A stretch of 64,000 nt of DNA, taken from positions 1-64,000 of the forward strand of contig NZ_JPIM01000001.1 of the NCBI RefSeq assembly GCF_000735195.1, given 5' to 3'. Below are positions 46,086 through 54,760 of this stretch, in pieces. The position numbers were made by a program, and so were the translations under genes. The notes beneath the pieces were generated by a model that was not told where the DNA came from, made no database searches, and worked only from the letters and a program-made list of their open reading frames with translations. The first letter of the stretch is position 1. Every line of letters begins with the position of its first letter. Origin of the DNA: Chloroflexus sp. MS-G (lineage in GTDB: Bacteria > Chloroflexota > Chloroflexia > Chloroflexales > Chloroflexaceae).

Positions 46086-46205
46086 CGATTGCCGTTTTCA
46101 ACAATTGCCTGACCATAATCTCTTCATTTCTTGTCGTTTGTGCTGACGCAGTTGCCGAAAGGAAAAACGTAAGAGTAACTCAGGCTTTCGCCAACCGCTG
46201 AGCCG

Positions 46206-46859
46206 CTATCCACATCGTGCTGCGGCAATGAATGCGGTGATCAAGGCTGGGTCTTTTTGACCATCGCGCTCGACACCACTGCTGACATCAACACCCAGTG
46301 GCTGCACCTGCGCAATGGCCGCTGCGACATTTTCCGGCGTTAATCCACCGGCCAGTACGGTAGGAACCTGACGAGCAATGCGTGCCGCACGACTCCAGTC
46401 GGCTTGAGTTCCGGTCCCACCATACGCACCGGCAACGTGGGCATCGACCAGGGCCAGCATCGATGGCAACCCGCTATGAACCGACGGAGCGGTGGCAATG
46501 CGAGCCAGCCATGCCTCTTCGTCGCGTGTACCGGTCATACGGATAGCCTTAAGTAAGGGGAGACCCTGCGGAATTGGGTAGTCTGGTGGTTCATCGCCGC
46601 TAAGCTGAATAGCTTCCAGACCAGCAACCGTCGTGATTTCGGCCACGTCGGCTGCCGGTGCATTGACAAACAACCCTACGATCAGCGGTCGCGGCGGTGG
46701 CAAAGCCCGCACCGCTGCTGCAATGTACTGTGCCTCAGCAATACTGACCTGGCGGCGGCTAGGGGCGAACACCAGTCCGATCATATCGGCGCCAGCAGTG
46801 GCGGCTACCAGCGCCAGATCGACCGTTCGCAGGCCACAGATTTTGACCAACCTACTCAT
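46206..46859 (-). CDS. trpF: Phosphoribosylanthranilate isomerase
   Basis: 217 residues. RLVKICGLRTVDLALVAATAGADMIGLVFAPSRRQVS carries the catalytic Cys in KICG; LVDAHVAGAYGGTGTQADWS is the catalytic Asp segment and AGGLTPENVAAAIAQVQPLGVDVSSGVER the phosphate-binding loop. It performs the Amadori rearrangement of tryptophan synthesis. Its 5' end overlaps the upstream NYN-domain gene by 8 bp, so the two are translationally coupled, an odd pairing since no other trp gene is near. Confidence 0.96.
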   Translation of the reverse strand: MSRLVKICGLRTVDLALVAATAGADMIGLVFAPSRRQVSIAEAQYIAAAVRALPPPRPLIVGLFVNAPAADVAEITTVAGLEAIQLSGDEPPDYPIPQGLPLLKAIRMTGTRDEEAWLARIATAPSVHSGLPSMLALVDAHVAGAYGGTGTQADWSRAARIARQVPTVLAGGLTPENVAAAIAQVQPLGVDVSSGVERDGQKDPALITAFIAAARCG

Positions 46860-48663
46860 CGGTCTTCAACGTGTAATAAACGCGGCGATTCCTGGTGATG
46901 CGCTCAAGCATGCCATGGTGAATAGCTTGCTTGAGCATCGTGCGATTCTCTTCGGTCGTGCGCGGCAGACCGTGCTTTTTACGGGCAGTCTGCAACGCGC
47001 TCAAGAGTTGCTGGAACGTTGCCGGTTTGCCCAATTCACGTACTGTCGTGTGAAAGAGTTCCCATTCGGCTTCACTGAACTCGAAGTTGAGATCAACCTG
47101 GCCGGATTCCTCATCTGGAGCTGTGTTGATTGAGGGAGACCCGGTTTCAGCAGTAGCAGAGGGCATATCGCTAACTGGTTCGGCGCCGACCACGTCGGTG
47201 ATAGCTGGCGCCGGTGTAGGCTGCGCGACCACCACTTCAAGCTGAGGTGCTGCGGTGTTGGCTTCTGCTTCGCTCTTCGTCTTGCGGGATCGTCGGCGGC
47301 TACGACTCGCTTTTGCTGGCGGTTCGCTTGCAGCTTCTGTGAGAGCAGTTTCAGCGACGATCGGAGTCGGTTCAGGTACCGGCTCGAGTTCAACCGCTAT
47401 CGGCAGTGGTTCTAGAGCGAGTTCGGCAAGCGATGTTTTGAGCATTTCGCCTGCTTGCACCGGTTCTTCAACGAGCGGTGGGCTGTATTCTGGTTCAACC
47501 TCCGGCAACTCATCGAGCGTGGCGGCTGTTTCAACGTTCAGCGCACCGGTTTCTTCACGACTCCTTCCGCTACGGCGTGAACGACGGCGCCGACGGCGAC
47601 TGTTGGAAGTAGTTGGCGTTGTCGTTGCTGGTGGTTCTGCCGCTTTTGGCTCTTCAACGACGATCGGGCTGATCTCAGCGATCTGCAAACTGCCATTACT
47701 GCCGATGGGCGGGTCGATTACCACCGGCTCTGGTGGTAATTCCTCGGTCAGCAATGGGGCAAAACGTGAGAGCTTCATTGGGTCTTCGCCTGGTAGAAAG
47801 ACCTCATTGACCGAACCTTTCGTAAAGATTTGTACTTTCCCGCGCTGCTCGGCATCGATGACCAAATCTTTAAACTTCGAGAATGGTCGTCCATTCAGGT
47901 CACGGTAGCGGTTCTCTTTAAAATCGCCACCCATGAGTTCTTTCATCAGCATCTTGAGCGAGCCGAGTGTGGTCACATAACCGCGCTTACGGGCTAAATG
48001 AATAGCCTGCACCAGCACATCGTAGACATCAGGTTCAGAGGGCGGAGGCGGAGGGGCAGCCACTGCCGACAGCGGTGGGCTGACTTCTACCGGTTCGAGG
48101 GTACGGTTGATTTCAGTTGCCCGATTCGCAATTGCCGTAGCGGCGGCACTGGCGTTGGGCTGACGACCGATCAATTGTTCGTAGAAGAGGAACTCGTCGG
48201 CGCTCTGAGCCAGGTGGGTGCTGGCGGCGCCACCAATCCCAATAATAAAGACCTCTTTCCCGTGCTGGCGAATACTGTGGACGAGCGGAATGAAATCGCG
48301 GTCGCCGGTTACCAGCACAAACCGCGAGACGTTTGGATTGGTATAGAGCGTTTTCATAGCGTCGATACAGAGGTTCATATCGACGCTATTCTTGATGGCG
48401 CGTCCGGTGCGACCGGCATCCTTGTCGTAGTAGTAGGTAGCGACGTAGATGGGTTCGATAGCGTTTGCGTAAAGGGCACTGGTAATGCGTGGGTAACGGT
48501 ACCAATCGGCATAGGCGCGTGAAATCACCACACGGCCGAGGTCATTGCAGCGGTCCATAATCGCTTCAAAATTGGGCGTTGCGTTGAGCTTGTCACGCAC
48601 GCTGACATAAATGTTCTCGAAGTCGATAAAGACCGCGACATCTGGTCGCTTTTGGTCGTACAT
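46852..48663 (-). CDS. NYN-domain (PIN-like) protein with LOTUS/OST-HTH-like domains
   Basis: 603 residues. Residues about 8-170 are an NYN/LabA-type nuclease fold: VAVFIDFENIYVSV, SVDMNLCIDAMKTLY, FVLVTGDRDFIPLVHSIRQHGKEVFIIGIGGAASTHLAQSADEFLF, with the three conserved Asp residues. Residues about 215-300 resemble an OST-HTH/LOTUS domain (DVYDVLVQAIHLARKRGYVTTLGSLKMLM). A long Pro/Glu/Ala linker with two Arg clusters (RRRRRRSRRSGRSR and SRRRSRKTK) follows, and a second winged-helix-like unit closes the protein (about 525-600). Probable RNA-binding ribonuclease or RNA-targeting factor. Substrate unknown. Confidence 0.8.
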   Translation of the reverse strand: MYDQKRPDVAVFIDFENIYVSVRDKLNATPNFEAIMDRCNDLGRVVISRAYADWYRYPRITSALYANAIEPIYVATYYYDKDAGRTGRAIKNSVDMNLCIDAMKTLYTNPNVSRFVLVTGDRDFIPLVHSIRQHGKEVFIIGIGGAASTHLAQSADEFLFYEQLIGRQPNASAAATAIANRATEINRTLEPVEVSPPLSAVAAPPPPPSEPDVYDVLVQAIHLARKRGYVTTLGSLKMLMKELMGGDFKENRYRDLNGRPFSKFKDLVIDAEQRGKVQIFTKGSVNEVFLPGEDPMKLSRFAPLLTEELPPEPVVIDPPIGSNGSLQIAEISPIVVEEPKAAEPPATTTPTTSNSRRRRRRSRRSGRSREETGALNVETAATLDELPEVEPEYSPPLVEEPVQAGEMLKTSLAELALEPLPIAVELEPVPEPTPIVAETALTEAASEPPAKASRSRRRSRKTKSEAEANTAAPQLEVVVAQPTPAPAITDVVGAEPVSDMPSATAETGSPSINTAPDEESGQVDLNFEFSEAEWELFHTTVRELGKPATFQQLLSALQTARKKHGLPRTTEENRTMLKQAIHHGMLERITRNRRVYYTLKTDE

Positions 48664-48977
48664 CGTTGTCTTGTCTGCTCCTGTCGTACATCAGGAGGGA
48701 GGTTCGCGGAGCACGCATTGACGCCAGCTCACGCTTTCGTTCAAATTGTTGATACACTGGCAACGCTACCGGGCGACACCTACCATATCTCGTTCACGTG
48801 GTATCGGTCATCCCTGCGTTGCGTCAGAATTATCATCAGATGCGGAGCAATGCGTCAGTATGATCACGCGAGCCAACCTCACCGTATTAGGCTTGAGTCG
48901 CGAAATGAAAATATAATCTTATCTATCGAGGTGCATTGTTCCGCCAGACAATACTCCTCTTGTTTGGTACTATAGCA
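48664..48977. other. Intergenic region upstream of the NYN-domain gene
   Basis: About 310 bp between the glycosyltransferase 3' end and the NYN-domain gene. No supported gene. A TATAAT-like element at about 48910 on the plus strand is not followed by a gene, and no promoter on the minus strand is clearly better than background. Confidence 0.35.
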
Positions 48978-49943
48978 TTAGCGCGTTACCTTCGCAACCG
49001 GTATTGGCGAGAAATTGTGAGTCTTTTGCAGAATAGTGCCGTAGGCCAGGAGTTGGCCGCGCAGGGTATCACGGTCGATCTGACCGGTCAAGTAGGTATA
49101 CCAGCTTTTGCCGATGAGCCGCAACATCCCGCTGACAAGAAGGACACGGAAAAGACGCTGAACGGACGGTGAAGCAAACTTACGCATATACCGCTGGCGA
49201 GCCTGCCAGAGCGCTACCTGCATACGCCAGCGGAATTGACCGGTCGCCGCACCGCCAACGTGAATAACCCGTGCAGCGGGTACGTGCCAGATCGCCCATC
49301 CTGCCTGTTTGATTCGGCGACACCAATCAATCTCTTCGCAGTACATAAAGTAGTCTTCGTCCATTCCACCCACTTCGGCAATCGTGCTTGTGCGCACCAG
49401 CATGCATGCGCCCAGCGGGTAATCGATTGGAAATGGTTCATTGCCGAGTTCGTGTGGATAACGACCGTGCCACCATGAATCGTACAGACGACCGGGTAAG
49501 ACTTCACCTGGCGGAAAGAGATCAAGCGTGGTAGTGATCAGGTCAGGAAAGCGAAACGCAGCTCGTTGTAAACTACCGTCTGGATTGAGCAGACGCGGAC
49601 CAACCAAGCCGACACGGGGGTGAATAGCCAGGAAATCGGCCATTGCCTCAATCGCACCGGGCAGAACTTCAGTGTCGGGGTTGAGTATCAGAATCGCATC
49701 ACAGTTGTTGTTCAGCCAGGCGATACCTTCATTACAGGCGGCAGCGTAACCGGGATTTTCTGGCCGTTCGCGTAGCATAACGTGTGGAAATTCACGCTGA
49801 ACCAACGTGACGCTGTCATCGAGTGACCCGTTATCAACCACAACGATCTGCAATGGTAGGCGACAGGAAGCGAGCGACGCTAGGCAGCGGCGTAGGAGGG
49901 AGGCAGTATTATACGAAACGACAACAACGCCAATAGTGTTCAT
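48978..49943 (-). CDS. Family 2 glycosyltransferase (rhamnosyltransferase-like)
   Basis: 321 residues. GVVVVSYNTASLLRRCLASLASCRLPLQIVVVDNGSLDDSVTLVQREFP is the GT2 nucleotide-sugar binding opening; ILILNPDTEVLPGAIEAMADFL has the DxD-like metal site; GACMLVRTSTIAEVGGMDEDYFMYCEEIDWCRRIKQAGW holds the ED catalytic base region. A hydrophobic C-terminal stretch (VQRLFRVLLVSGMLRLIGKSWY) suggests membrane association. Transfers a sugar, probably rhamnose, to a polysaccharide or lipid acceptor. Monocistronic. Confidence 0.88.
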   Translation of the reverse strand: MNTIGVVVVSYNTASLLRRCLASLASCRLPLQIVVVDNGSLDDSVTLVQREFPHVMLRERPENPGYAAACNEGIAWLNNNCDAILILNPDTEVLPGAIEAMADFLAIHPRVGLVGPRLLNPDGSLQRAAFRFPDLITTTLDLFPPGEVLPGRLYDSWWHGRYPHELGNEPFPIDYPLGACMLVRTSTIAEVGGMDEDYFMYCEEIDWCRRIKQAGWAIWHVPAARVIHVGGAATGQFRWRMQVALWQARQRYMRKFASPSVQRLFRVLLVSGMLRLIGKSWYTYLTGQIDRDTLRGQLLAYGTILQKTHNFSPIPVAKVTR

Positions 49944-50526
49944 ACTGTTAGTATAGATTAGGTCACCTCTTCTGCGCAGGTGATGATCGAATTTCTGCCG
50001 GGCCTATTCTACCATTACCTGGTTGAAGCGTCGTCCTAAGACCCAGATAATCACTGCCGGGTATATGATGGCGACAAGAAAATAAGGCCAGACCACTGTT
50101 GATGGTTCGACAGTGAGCAGAAGGTACGTCTTCATTGGTTTCAGTTTCGGTCTACATACTAGAACATGCGGGTGGTATCTATGAGACCTGATGAGCGTGA
50201 TGTTAGGAATAATGGGTGCTTTAGGTGGTTATATTGCTAGTACGAGATTTGGGAGACGAGCGTATCAGGTTGACCCTGGCCCGTTCGTCAAGATACAGTG
50301 GTGTCGAATCCATCTGTAATCGTATCACTCTATGCGAGATCGGATCGATCATACGAGCTGTATTTGGGAATGCGATACGTCACGTTGCAGTGACAATGAG
50401 TTATTGATTACGCTCTGAGATAGTTTGTCATTCGCTCTCGCCAGATGTCTTTGGCTGACGATCATCCTGTGCAGGATTATTTATCATCATCCCTGCACCC
50501 TAGTTTCTTCTACACGGGAGATGCCT
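49944..50526. other. Intergenic region holding a possible 43-residue membrane protein
   Basis: About 580 bp between the glycosyltransferase and STAS genes. It contains the small minus-strand frame at 50004-50135 listed separately. The rest (50140-50526) shows no gene I can support. Confidence 0.4.
50004..50135 (-). CDS. Possible 43-residue single-pass membrane protein
   Basis: The minus-strand frame from the ATG at 50135 to the TAG at 50004 encodes 43 residues: a short N-terminus (MKTYLLLTVEPST), one strongly hydrophobic segment (WPYFLVAIIYPAVIIWVLG) and a basic C-terminal end (RRFNQVMVE). The charge layout is that of a small membrane protein. There is no clear SD, and conservation cannot be judged here. 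It sits 60 bp upstream of the glycosyltransferase start and could be its operon partner. Confidence 0.35.
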   Translation of the reverse strand: MKTYLLLTVEPSTVVWPYFLVAIIYPAVIIWVLGRRFNQVMVE

Positions 50527-51594
50527 TTATTTCACAATTCCGGCCAGAGCATCTTGCAACCGGGCAAACGGTTGGATGTGATGCAATTCAATCCCTGCTC
50601 GTACTATTGAGTGGGCTACCTCAGGATGAATCCCGACCAGGAAGGTTCTGGCGCCAAGGAGACGTATCGCTTGTGCGATCTGAATGAGCTTCGTTGCAAC
50701 TTGCTTATCGATGGCCGGTATGCCGGTGATGTCAAGGATCAGCGTGTGAGCATTGAATTGGTTGATCGCCTGAAGTGCTCGTTGCTGAATTTGTTGCAGG
50801 CGATGCTCATCGATCAATCCGATCAGAGGTATGACCAGCACCTGATCTTTCACCGGTATGATCGGAACACTTAACCCCAAAATAACCTCTTGCTGCTGCA
50901 ACAGGGTTTCACGTAGCTGTCTTTCTTCTGTAGCCTGTTTTTCTACCGTTTGGAGCATTTCTTGCAAGACTCGAGTACGTTCTGCAATTTGTGCTTCCAG
51001 CGATGCTTGCAACGCCTGAAGTTCTTTGTTGGTCTGCTGACTTTGCTGTAAAGCCCTGGTAAGACGGGCCTGGTTTTGCCAGAGGAGTAGGAGCGCAATA
51101 GCTGTTGCCAGTGCAACAAAGAGGACAATGATGGGTTTGATAGCCTCGGTATTGATGGTTTCGATAATTCGGAGATAAAGGCCGAGCACTGCTATTGTCG
51201 TAGCCAGGATGACGGTACTGACATTCCAGAACAAATGCCATTTTTGTTCCAGATAGGGAAGGACAATCGATGTCGTTATGACTGAGGTCAGGGTTACTGC
51301 GGGAAGTGATTCTGGCAATATGACCACAAGCAAAATTCCATACAAGCCAACGGTAACACAGAATAAGATAACTGCACCAATAACGTTTCCGCGATGGTTG
51401 AGCCTCATTGCCCATAATTCCAGGGCTAACAGAATAAGAGAACCGGCTGTTGTAATGTAGAGAGGTACGAGTGAGAAAATAATAGCGACGACTGCTTGAC
51501 CAAGAATTGCCGGAATTGCCGTTAGAATCGCCCAGACGAGCAGTTGATGAATCTGCTGTCTACCATGAACGTCGTTGTGTTGCAGTGTGTTCAT
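50527..51594 (-). CDS. Membrane-bound STAS-domain regulator (RsbR-like)
   Basis: 355 residues from the ATG at 51594; a GTG at 51723 is an alternative, and neither has a good SD. Six hydrophobic helices span about residues 15-180. A coiled coil of about 60 residues follows (LQQSQQTNKELQALQASLEAQIAERTRVLQEML...). The C-terminal ~115 residues form a STAS domain (VIPLIGLIDEHRLQQIQQRALQAINQFNAHTLILDITGIPAIDKQVATKLIQIAQAIRLLGARTFLVGI). RsbR-type co-antagonists carry such STAS domains with conserved Thr/Ser phosphosites; here TGIPAID is followed by T in KQVATK. Likely part of a stress or partner-switching pathway; no kinase or phosphatase is adjacent. Confidence 0.75.
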   Translation of the reverse strand: MNTLQHNDVHGRQQIHQLLVWAILTAIPAILGQAVVAIIFSLVPLYITTAGSLILLALELWAMRLNHRGNVIGAVILFCVTVGLYGILLVVILPESLPAVTLTSVITTSIVLPYLEQKWHLFWNVSTVILATTIAVLGLYLRIIETINTEAIKPIIVLFVALATAIALLLLWQNQARLTRALQQSQQTNKELQALQASLEAQIAERTRVLQEMLQTVEKQATEERQLRETLLQQQEVILGLSVPIIPVKDQVLVIPLIGLIDEHRLQQIQQRALQAINQFNAHTLILDITGIPAIDKQVATKLIQIAQAIRLLGARTFLVGIHPEVAHSIVRAGIELHHIQPFARLQDALAGIVK

Positions 51595-52155
51595 ACGTCG
51601 GTTGTGTATAACAGAGTCGGCGTAGAGGCTATCCTTATTATAACCGAATCTTTCCTCACAGATTGTATTAACGTTGCTTCCAAAGAATCTTTTGCGTGCC
51701 CTTGTTACATTTTCTGTAAGCACCTGGGGGCGATACAGGTCGCTGGCTACATCCGGCTGTGGTAGCGTGAAGATAATCGCGGTAGCTCAGGTATGAGCGT
51801 GCGGTTTGTAATAAGAGCCTATCCGAAAAATTGTCTCACAGTACAGCGGATGAAACCTGGTAGATGTACGTAGATGTACGGGCGCAGCGCCGCTGCGCCC
51901 CAACCGATCTTCTTCTGCGACAGGGTATTCCGGATAGGCTCATAAGTATACTGGGGCAGATTTGGTGCTCGTTCCGACTAATTTGGGCGAGGAAGAGGAT
52001 GGGAGATAGAGAAAACCCGACCGCGTTAGCTTCAAACGTGCATATCGGTCTTCTGATACAATGAGGAAGTAGGATTGCTACGCTGTCACATTTGGTCGTA
52101 TCGATTCGATCCTGAGCTATGCTGATAGGTTCAGCATCGGAAGAGAGATACAACA
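51595..52155. other. Intergenic region with a MITE-like element
   Basis: About 560 bp. It contains the MITE-like element (51811-51945) and, near 52056, GATACAAT, a possible -10 for suhB. I see no additional gene. Confidence 0.6.
51815..51941. mobile_element. 127-bp MITE-like element with 11-bp terminal inverted repeats
   Basis: Perfect terminal repeats GAGCCTATCCG (51815-51825) and CGGATAGGCTC (51931-51941) are flanked by ATAA on both sides (51811-51814 and 51942-51945), a likely 4-bp target duplication. The inside holds two tandem TAGATGTACG units (51861-51880) and a 21-nt GC palindrome (51880-51900; arms GGGCGCAGCG and CGCTGCGCCC). No transposase frame fits. It looks like a non-autonomous element mobilised in trans. 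Confidence 0.75.
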
Positions 52156-52968
52156 ATGATTGAACCAGTATCAACCATGCTTGATTTTGCCATCGAGTTG
52201 GCCTATCGTGCCGGTGCCCTGATTCGGGCCGGGGCTGAGCGCGATATTGGTTATGAACCGAAACAGTACGCTGATGTCGTTACTGATGTGGACCGGGCCA
52301 GTGAGGAACTAATTGTCGGCGCAATACAGTCGCGCTACCCCGATCATGCAATCATTGCGGAAGAGGGGAGTGGAGTGAATACGTCGTCGTCGTATACCTG
52401 GTTGATTGATCCACTCGATGGGACACTCAATTTTCTGCATGGATTGCCCATCTTTTGTGTTTCGATTGCATTACTCGTTGATCGTCAGCTATTCCTTGGA
52501 GTGGTCTACGATCCGATGCGCAATGAGCTATTTTACGCCGAGCGTGGTCGGGGGGCATTTCTCAACGGTCGCCGGTTGCGGGTTTCGCAGACGACTTCTC
52601 TGGCGCGCAGTTTACTGAGTAGTGGTTTACCCTACGACCGCTTTGAGCAGGCTGATAACAATCTTGCCGAATTGACGCACCTGGCTATGCTGGTGCAAGA
52701 TATTCGTCGGCCCGGTTCGGCGGCGCTTGATCTCTGTGCTGTTGCTGCCGGTCGCACCGATGGTCACTGGGAGTTAGGTCTCAAGCCGTGGGATGTTGCT
52801 GCAGGCGGGTTAATTGCCTTAGAAGCTGGCGCAACGGTTACCGATTGGCAAGGCGGATTCTGGCATCCGCTTGACGGTGATCGCATTGTTGCTACGAATG
52901 GTCTGATTCACGCTGAATTACTGGCAGCACTGGCTGCCGTCCGTCGGCAGCGTTTAGCAAAATCGTAG
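52156..52968 (+). CDS. suhB: Inositol monophosphatase family protein
   Basis: 270 residues. Metal-site motifs are complete: IIAEEGSG (EE of the first motif), WLIDPLDGTLNFLHGLPIFCVSIAL (DPxDGT), and LKPWDVAAGGLIALEAGATVTDWQGG (WDxAAG). It is a lithium-sensitive Mg-dependent phosphatase of inositol-1-phosphate or related sugar phosphates and may also act on NADP or PAP-like substrates. ATG at 52156. It is 8 bp upstream of a radical SAM gene and probably co-transcribed. Confidence 0.92.
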   Translation: MIEPVSTMLDFAIELAYRAGALIRAGAERDIGYEPKQYADVVTDVDRASEELIVGAIQSRYPDHAIIAEEGSGVNTSSSYTWLIDPLDGTLNFLHGLPIFCVSIALLVDRQLFLGVVYDPMRNELFYAERGRGAFLNGRRLRVSQTTSLARSLLSSGLPYDRFEQADNNLAELTHLAMLVQDIRRPGSAALDLCAVAAGRTDGHWELGLKPWDVAAGGLIALEAGATVTDWQGGFWHPLDGDRIVATNGLIHAELLAALAAVRRQRLAKS

Positions 52969-52976
52969 CTGGAATT

Positions 52977-54041
52977 ATGGCTTACTATCAACGTGAACTT
53001 ACACCCGATGTACCACCGCTGAGTGCTCGCCGACCGCTCATCAACGAGTATTTTCTCTCGGCTTATACGATGAGCATCTATACCGGCTGTGAGTTGGGTT
53101 GTCCTTACTGCGATAGCTGGGTGTTCAGTGAGCGACCATTGAATGCGACGATTGCGATTCCGGTTGATCTGCCCCAACGGCTGGCCGCTGTATTGCCGAC
53201 GATTGATCGTGGTGATCTTATTGCGATAAGTGCGCTGAGCGATCCGTATCAACCGGCTGAGCAGGAATATCGGATTACCCGGCAGGTTCTTCAGGTCTTG
53301 GCCGATCATCGTCAGCCATGTCTGATTATGACCAAAAGCCCGCTGGTAGTAGAGGATCGCTCCTTGCTTCAGCGAATGAATGAGCATAGTCTGGCGATTG
53401 TGGTGACGACTCTCCTCACACTTGATCAGCATCTGGCAACGCGCCTGGAAGGACGGGCGCCATCACCACAATTGCGGCTTGAAATGATCGCTGAGCTGAA
53501 ACGATCGGGGATTCCGGTAGGGGTGGCGTTGGTTCCGATTATGCCCTATGTGAACGACACCAATCTCAGTTTGCGTCGGGTGTTGCATGCCTGTGCGGAA
53601 GCTGGGGCGGATTTCGTCGTTTGGGATTATCTACACATCCCAAACGAACGGCATCGACATCGGATCAACGTGCTGCTCAATCAGGTGGGATCGTATCCAC
53701 CGCGCTACTACCGGGATATGTATCGCGATCAAGCGACCGTAAATCTTCTCTACCGGCAAGAGCGTGATCGTGAGTTATTGCAACGGTGTGATGAGCTAGG
53801 ATTAGCGCCCCGCGCTCCGCATCGCCTTTTCGCCGGTAAACTCTCGCCGCGTAATGAGGCAGCTCTGTTGTTACGCCATGCCGCATTTCGTGATCGGGTG
53901 CAGGGGCGAGAACGTCTGGCTACCCTCCACCGTGAACTGGCCGATGCGGTCTTTCGTGGCCGGTTCAAAGCAAGTGATCTCCGGCAGAGTCCTCTCTATC
54001 CAACGATTGGGCCACTCCTTGGGCTTTCCGCAGTGACTTGA
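52977..54041 (+). CDS. Radical SAM protein (SplB/Rv2578c-like)
   Basis: 354 residues. TMSIYTGCELGCPYCDSW supplies the C-x3-C-x2-C cysteine triad that binds the 4Fe-4S cluster and SAM. The rest resembles the DNA-repair-photolyase-like subgroup: ISALSDPYQPAEQEYRITRQVLQVLADHRQPCLIMTKSPLVVED, GIPVGVALVPIMPYVNDTNLS. The substrate is not established for this subgroup. Follows suhB by 8 bp. Its 3' end overlaps the convergent rimI gene by 46 bp. Confidence 0.85.
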   Translation: MAYYQRELTPDVPPLSARRPLINEYFLSAYTMSIYTGCELGCPYCDSWVFSERPLNATIAIPVDLPQRLAAVLPTIDRGDLIAISALSDPYQPAEQEYRITRQVLQVLADHRQPCLIMTKSPLVVEDRSLLQRMNEHSLAIVVTTLLTLDQHLATRLEGRAPSPQLRLEMIAELKRSGIPVGVALVPIMPYVNDTNLSLRRVLHACAEAGADFVVWDYLHIPNERHRHRINVLLNQVGSYPPRYYRDMYRDQATVNLLYRQERDRELLQRCDELGLAPRAPHRLFAGKLSPRNEAALLLRHAAFRDRVQGRERLATLHRELADAVFRGRFKASDLRQSPLYPTIGPLLGLSAVT

Positions 54042-54688
54042 TTCGCTTGTTGGCGTAAGCGCTCGTACAATTGTTGTCGTAATTCACGCAGGCGATCTTT
54101 GTAGGTCGTTGTATTAATAGGATCAGTCCACATCACCAGCGCATCTTCTTGATTGTCGGTGTAGTAGTTGGCGCGCTGACCAACCGGACGGAAGCCATAC
54201 TTGAGGTAGAGACGCTGTGCTGTAAGGTTGCTGACTCGCACTTCAAGCGAGAGATATTCCGCCTGTAGTTCGTAAGCACTATCAATCAGTGCATTAAGAA
54301 TAAGTTCTCCTACTCCACGCCGACGATGTGCTGGTGCGACGGCAATGGTGGTAATGTGACCGCTGGTTTCGTTAAGCCAGATACCGCCGTAGCCAACGAT
54401 GGGTGTGGCTGGGTACGGTGTAGGAGTGAAAAGCCCGATGCGTTGGAGCATGCGGATCAGCAACGGATATTCAGGGTGTGGCGATCTGCCGTTAGGCGGT
54501 TGAGTCTCGGCACGAGCGACGACATACCGACATGCCTGGCGATTGCGAATCTCGCGCCGATACGTCAGCGCCGACCAGGGAGTCATCTGACTTTGCCGCT
54601 CGATCTCCTGAACAAATGGAATATCTTCTTCACGCATTGGCTCGATGAAATAATACACTTTCTTTGCCCCGTTGCGTGAATAACGCAC
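53996..54688 (-). CDS. rimI: Ribosomal-protein-alanine N-acetyltransferase (RimI-like)
   Basis: 230 residues. REEDIPFVQEIERQSQMTPWSALTYRREI is the RimI N-terminus, and SGHITTIAVAPAHRRRGVGELILNALIDSAYELQAEYLSLEVRVSNLTAQRLYLKYGFRPVGQRANYY is its acetyl-CoA (RRRGVG) and substrate region, ending near residue 180. It acetylates N-terminal Ala of S18 in E. coli, but many bacterial homologues acetylate other proteins. A 70-residue insertion or linker (about 60-95, Pro-rich) and a basic C-terminal helix are additions to the usual ~150 residues. The end overlaps the radical SAM gene by 46 bp tail to tail. Confidence 0.8.
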   Translation of the reverse strand: MRYSRNGAKKVYYFIEPMREEDIPFVQEIERQSQMTPWSALTYRREIRNRQACRYVVARAETQPPNGRSPHPEYPLLIRMLQRIGLFTPTPYPATPIVGYGGIWLNETSGHITTIAVAPAHRRRGVGELILNALIDSAYELQAEYLSLEVRVSNLTAQRLYLKYGFRPVGQRANYYTDNQEDALVMWTDPINTTTYKDRLRELRQQLYERLRQQANQVTAESPRSGPIVG

Positions 54689-54760
54689 CGGTTTCCCCTT
54701 TGATAAGCCGGTGCGCAGCCTGTTTCAACAACGTTCCTGCACAAATTCCGCTCACCAGTG

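Noticed and set aside
48936..49172. 78-codon plus-strand frame with a short hydrophobic start
   Set aside because: Almost wholly antisense to the glycosyltransferase gene; the hydrophobic start is a by-product of that coding sequence.
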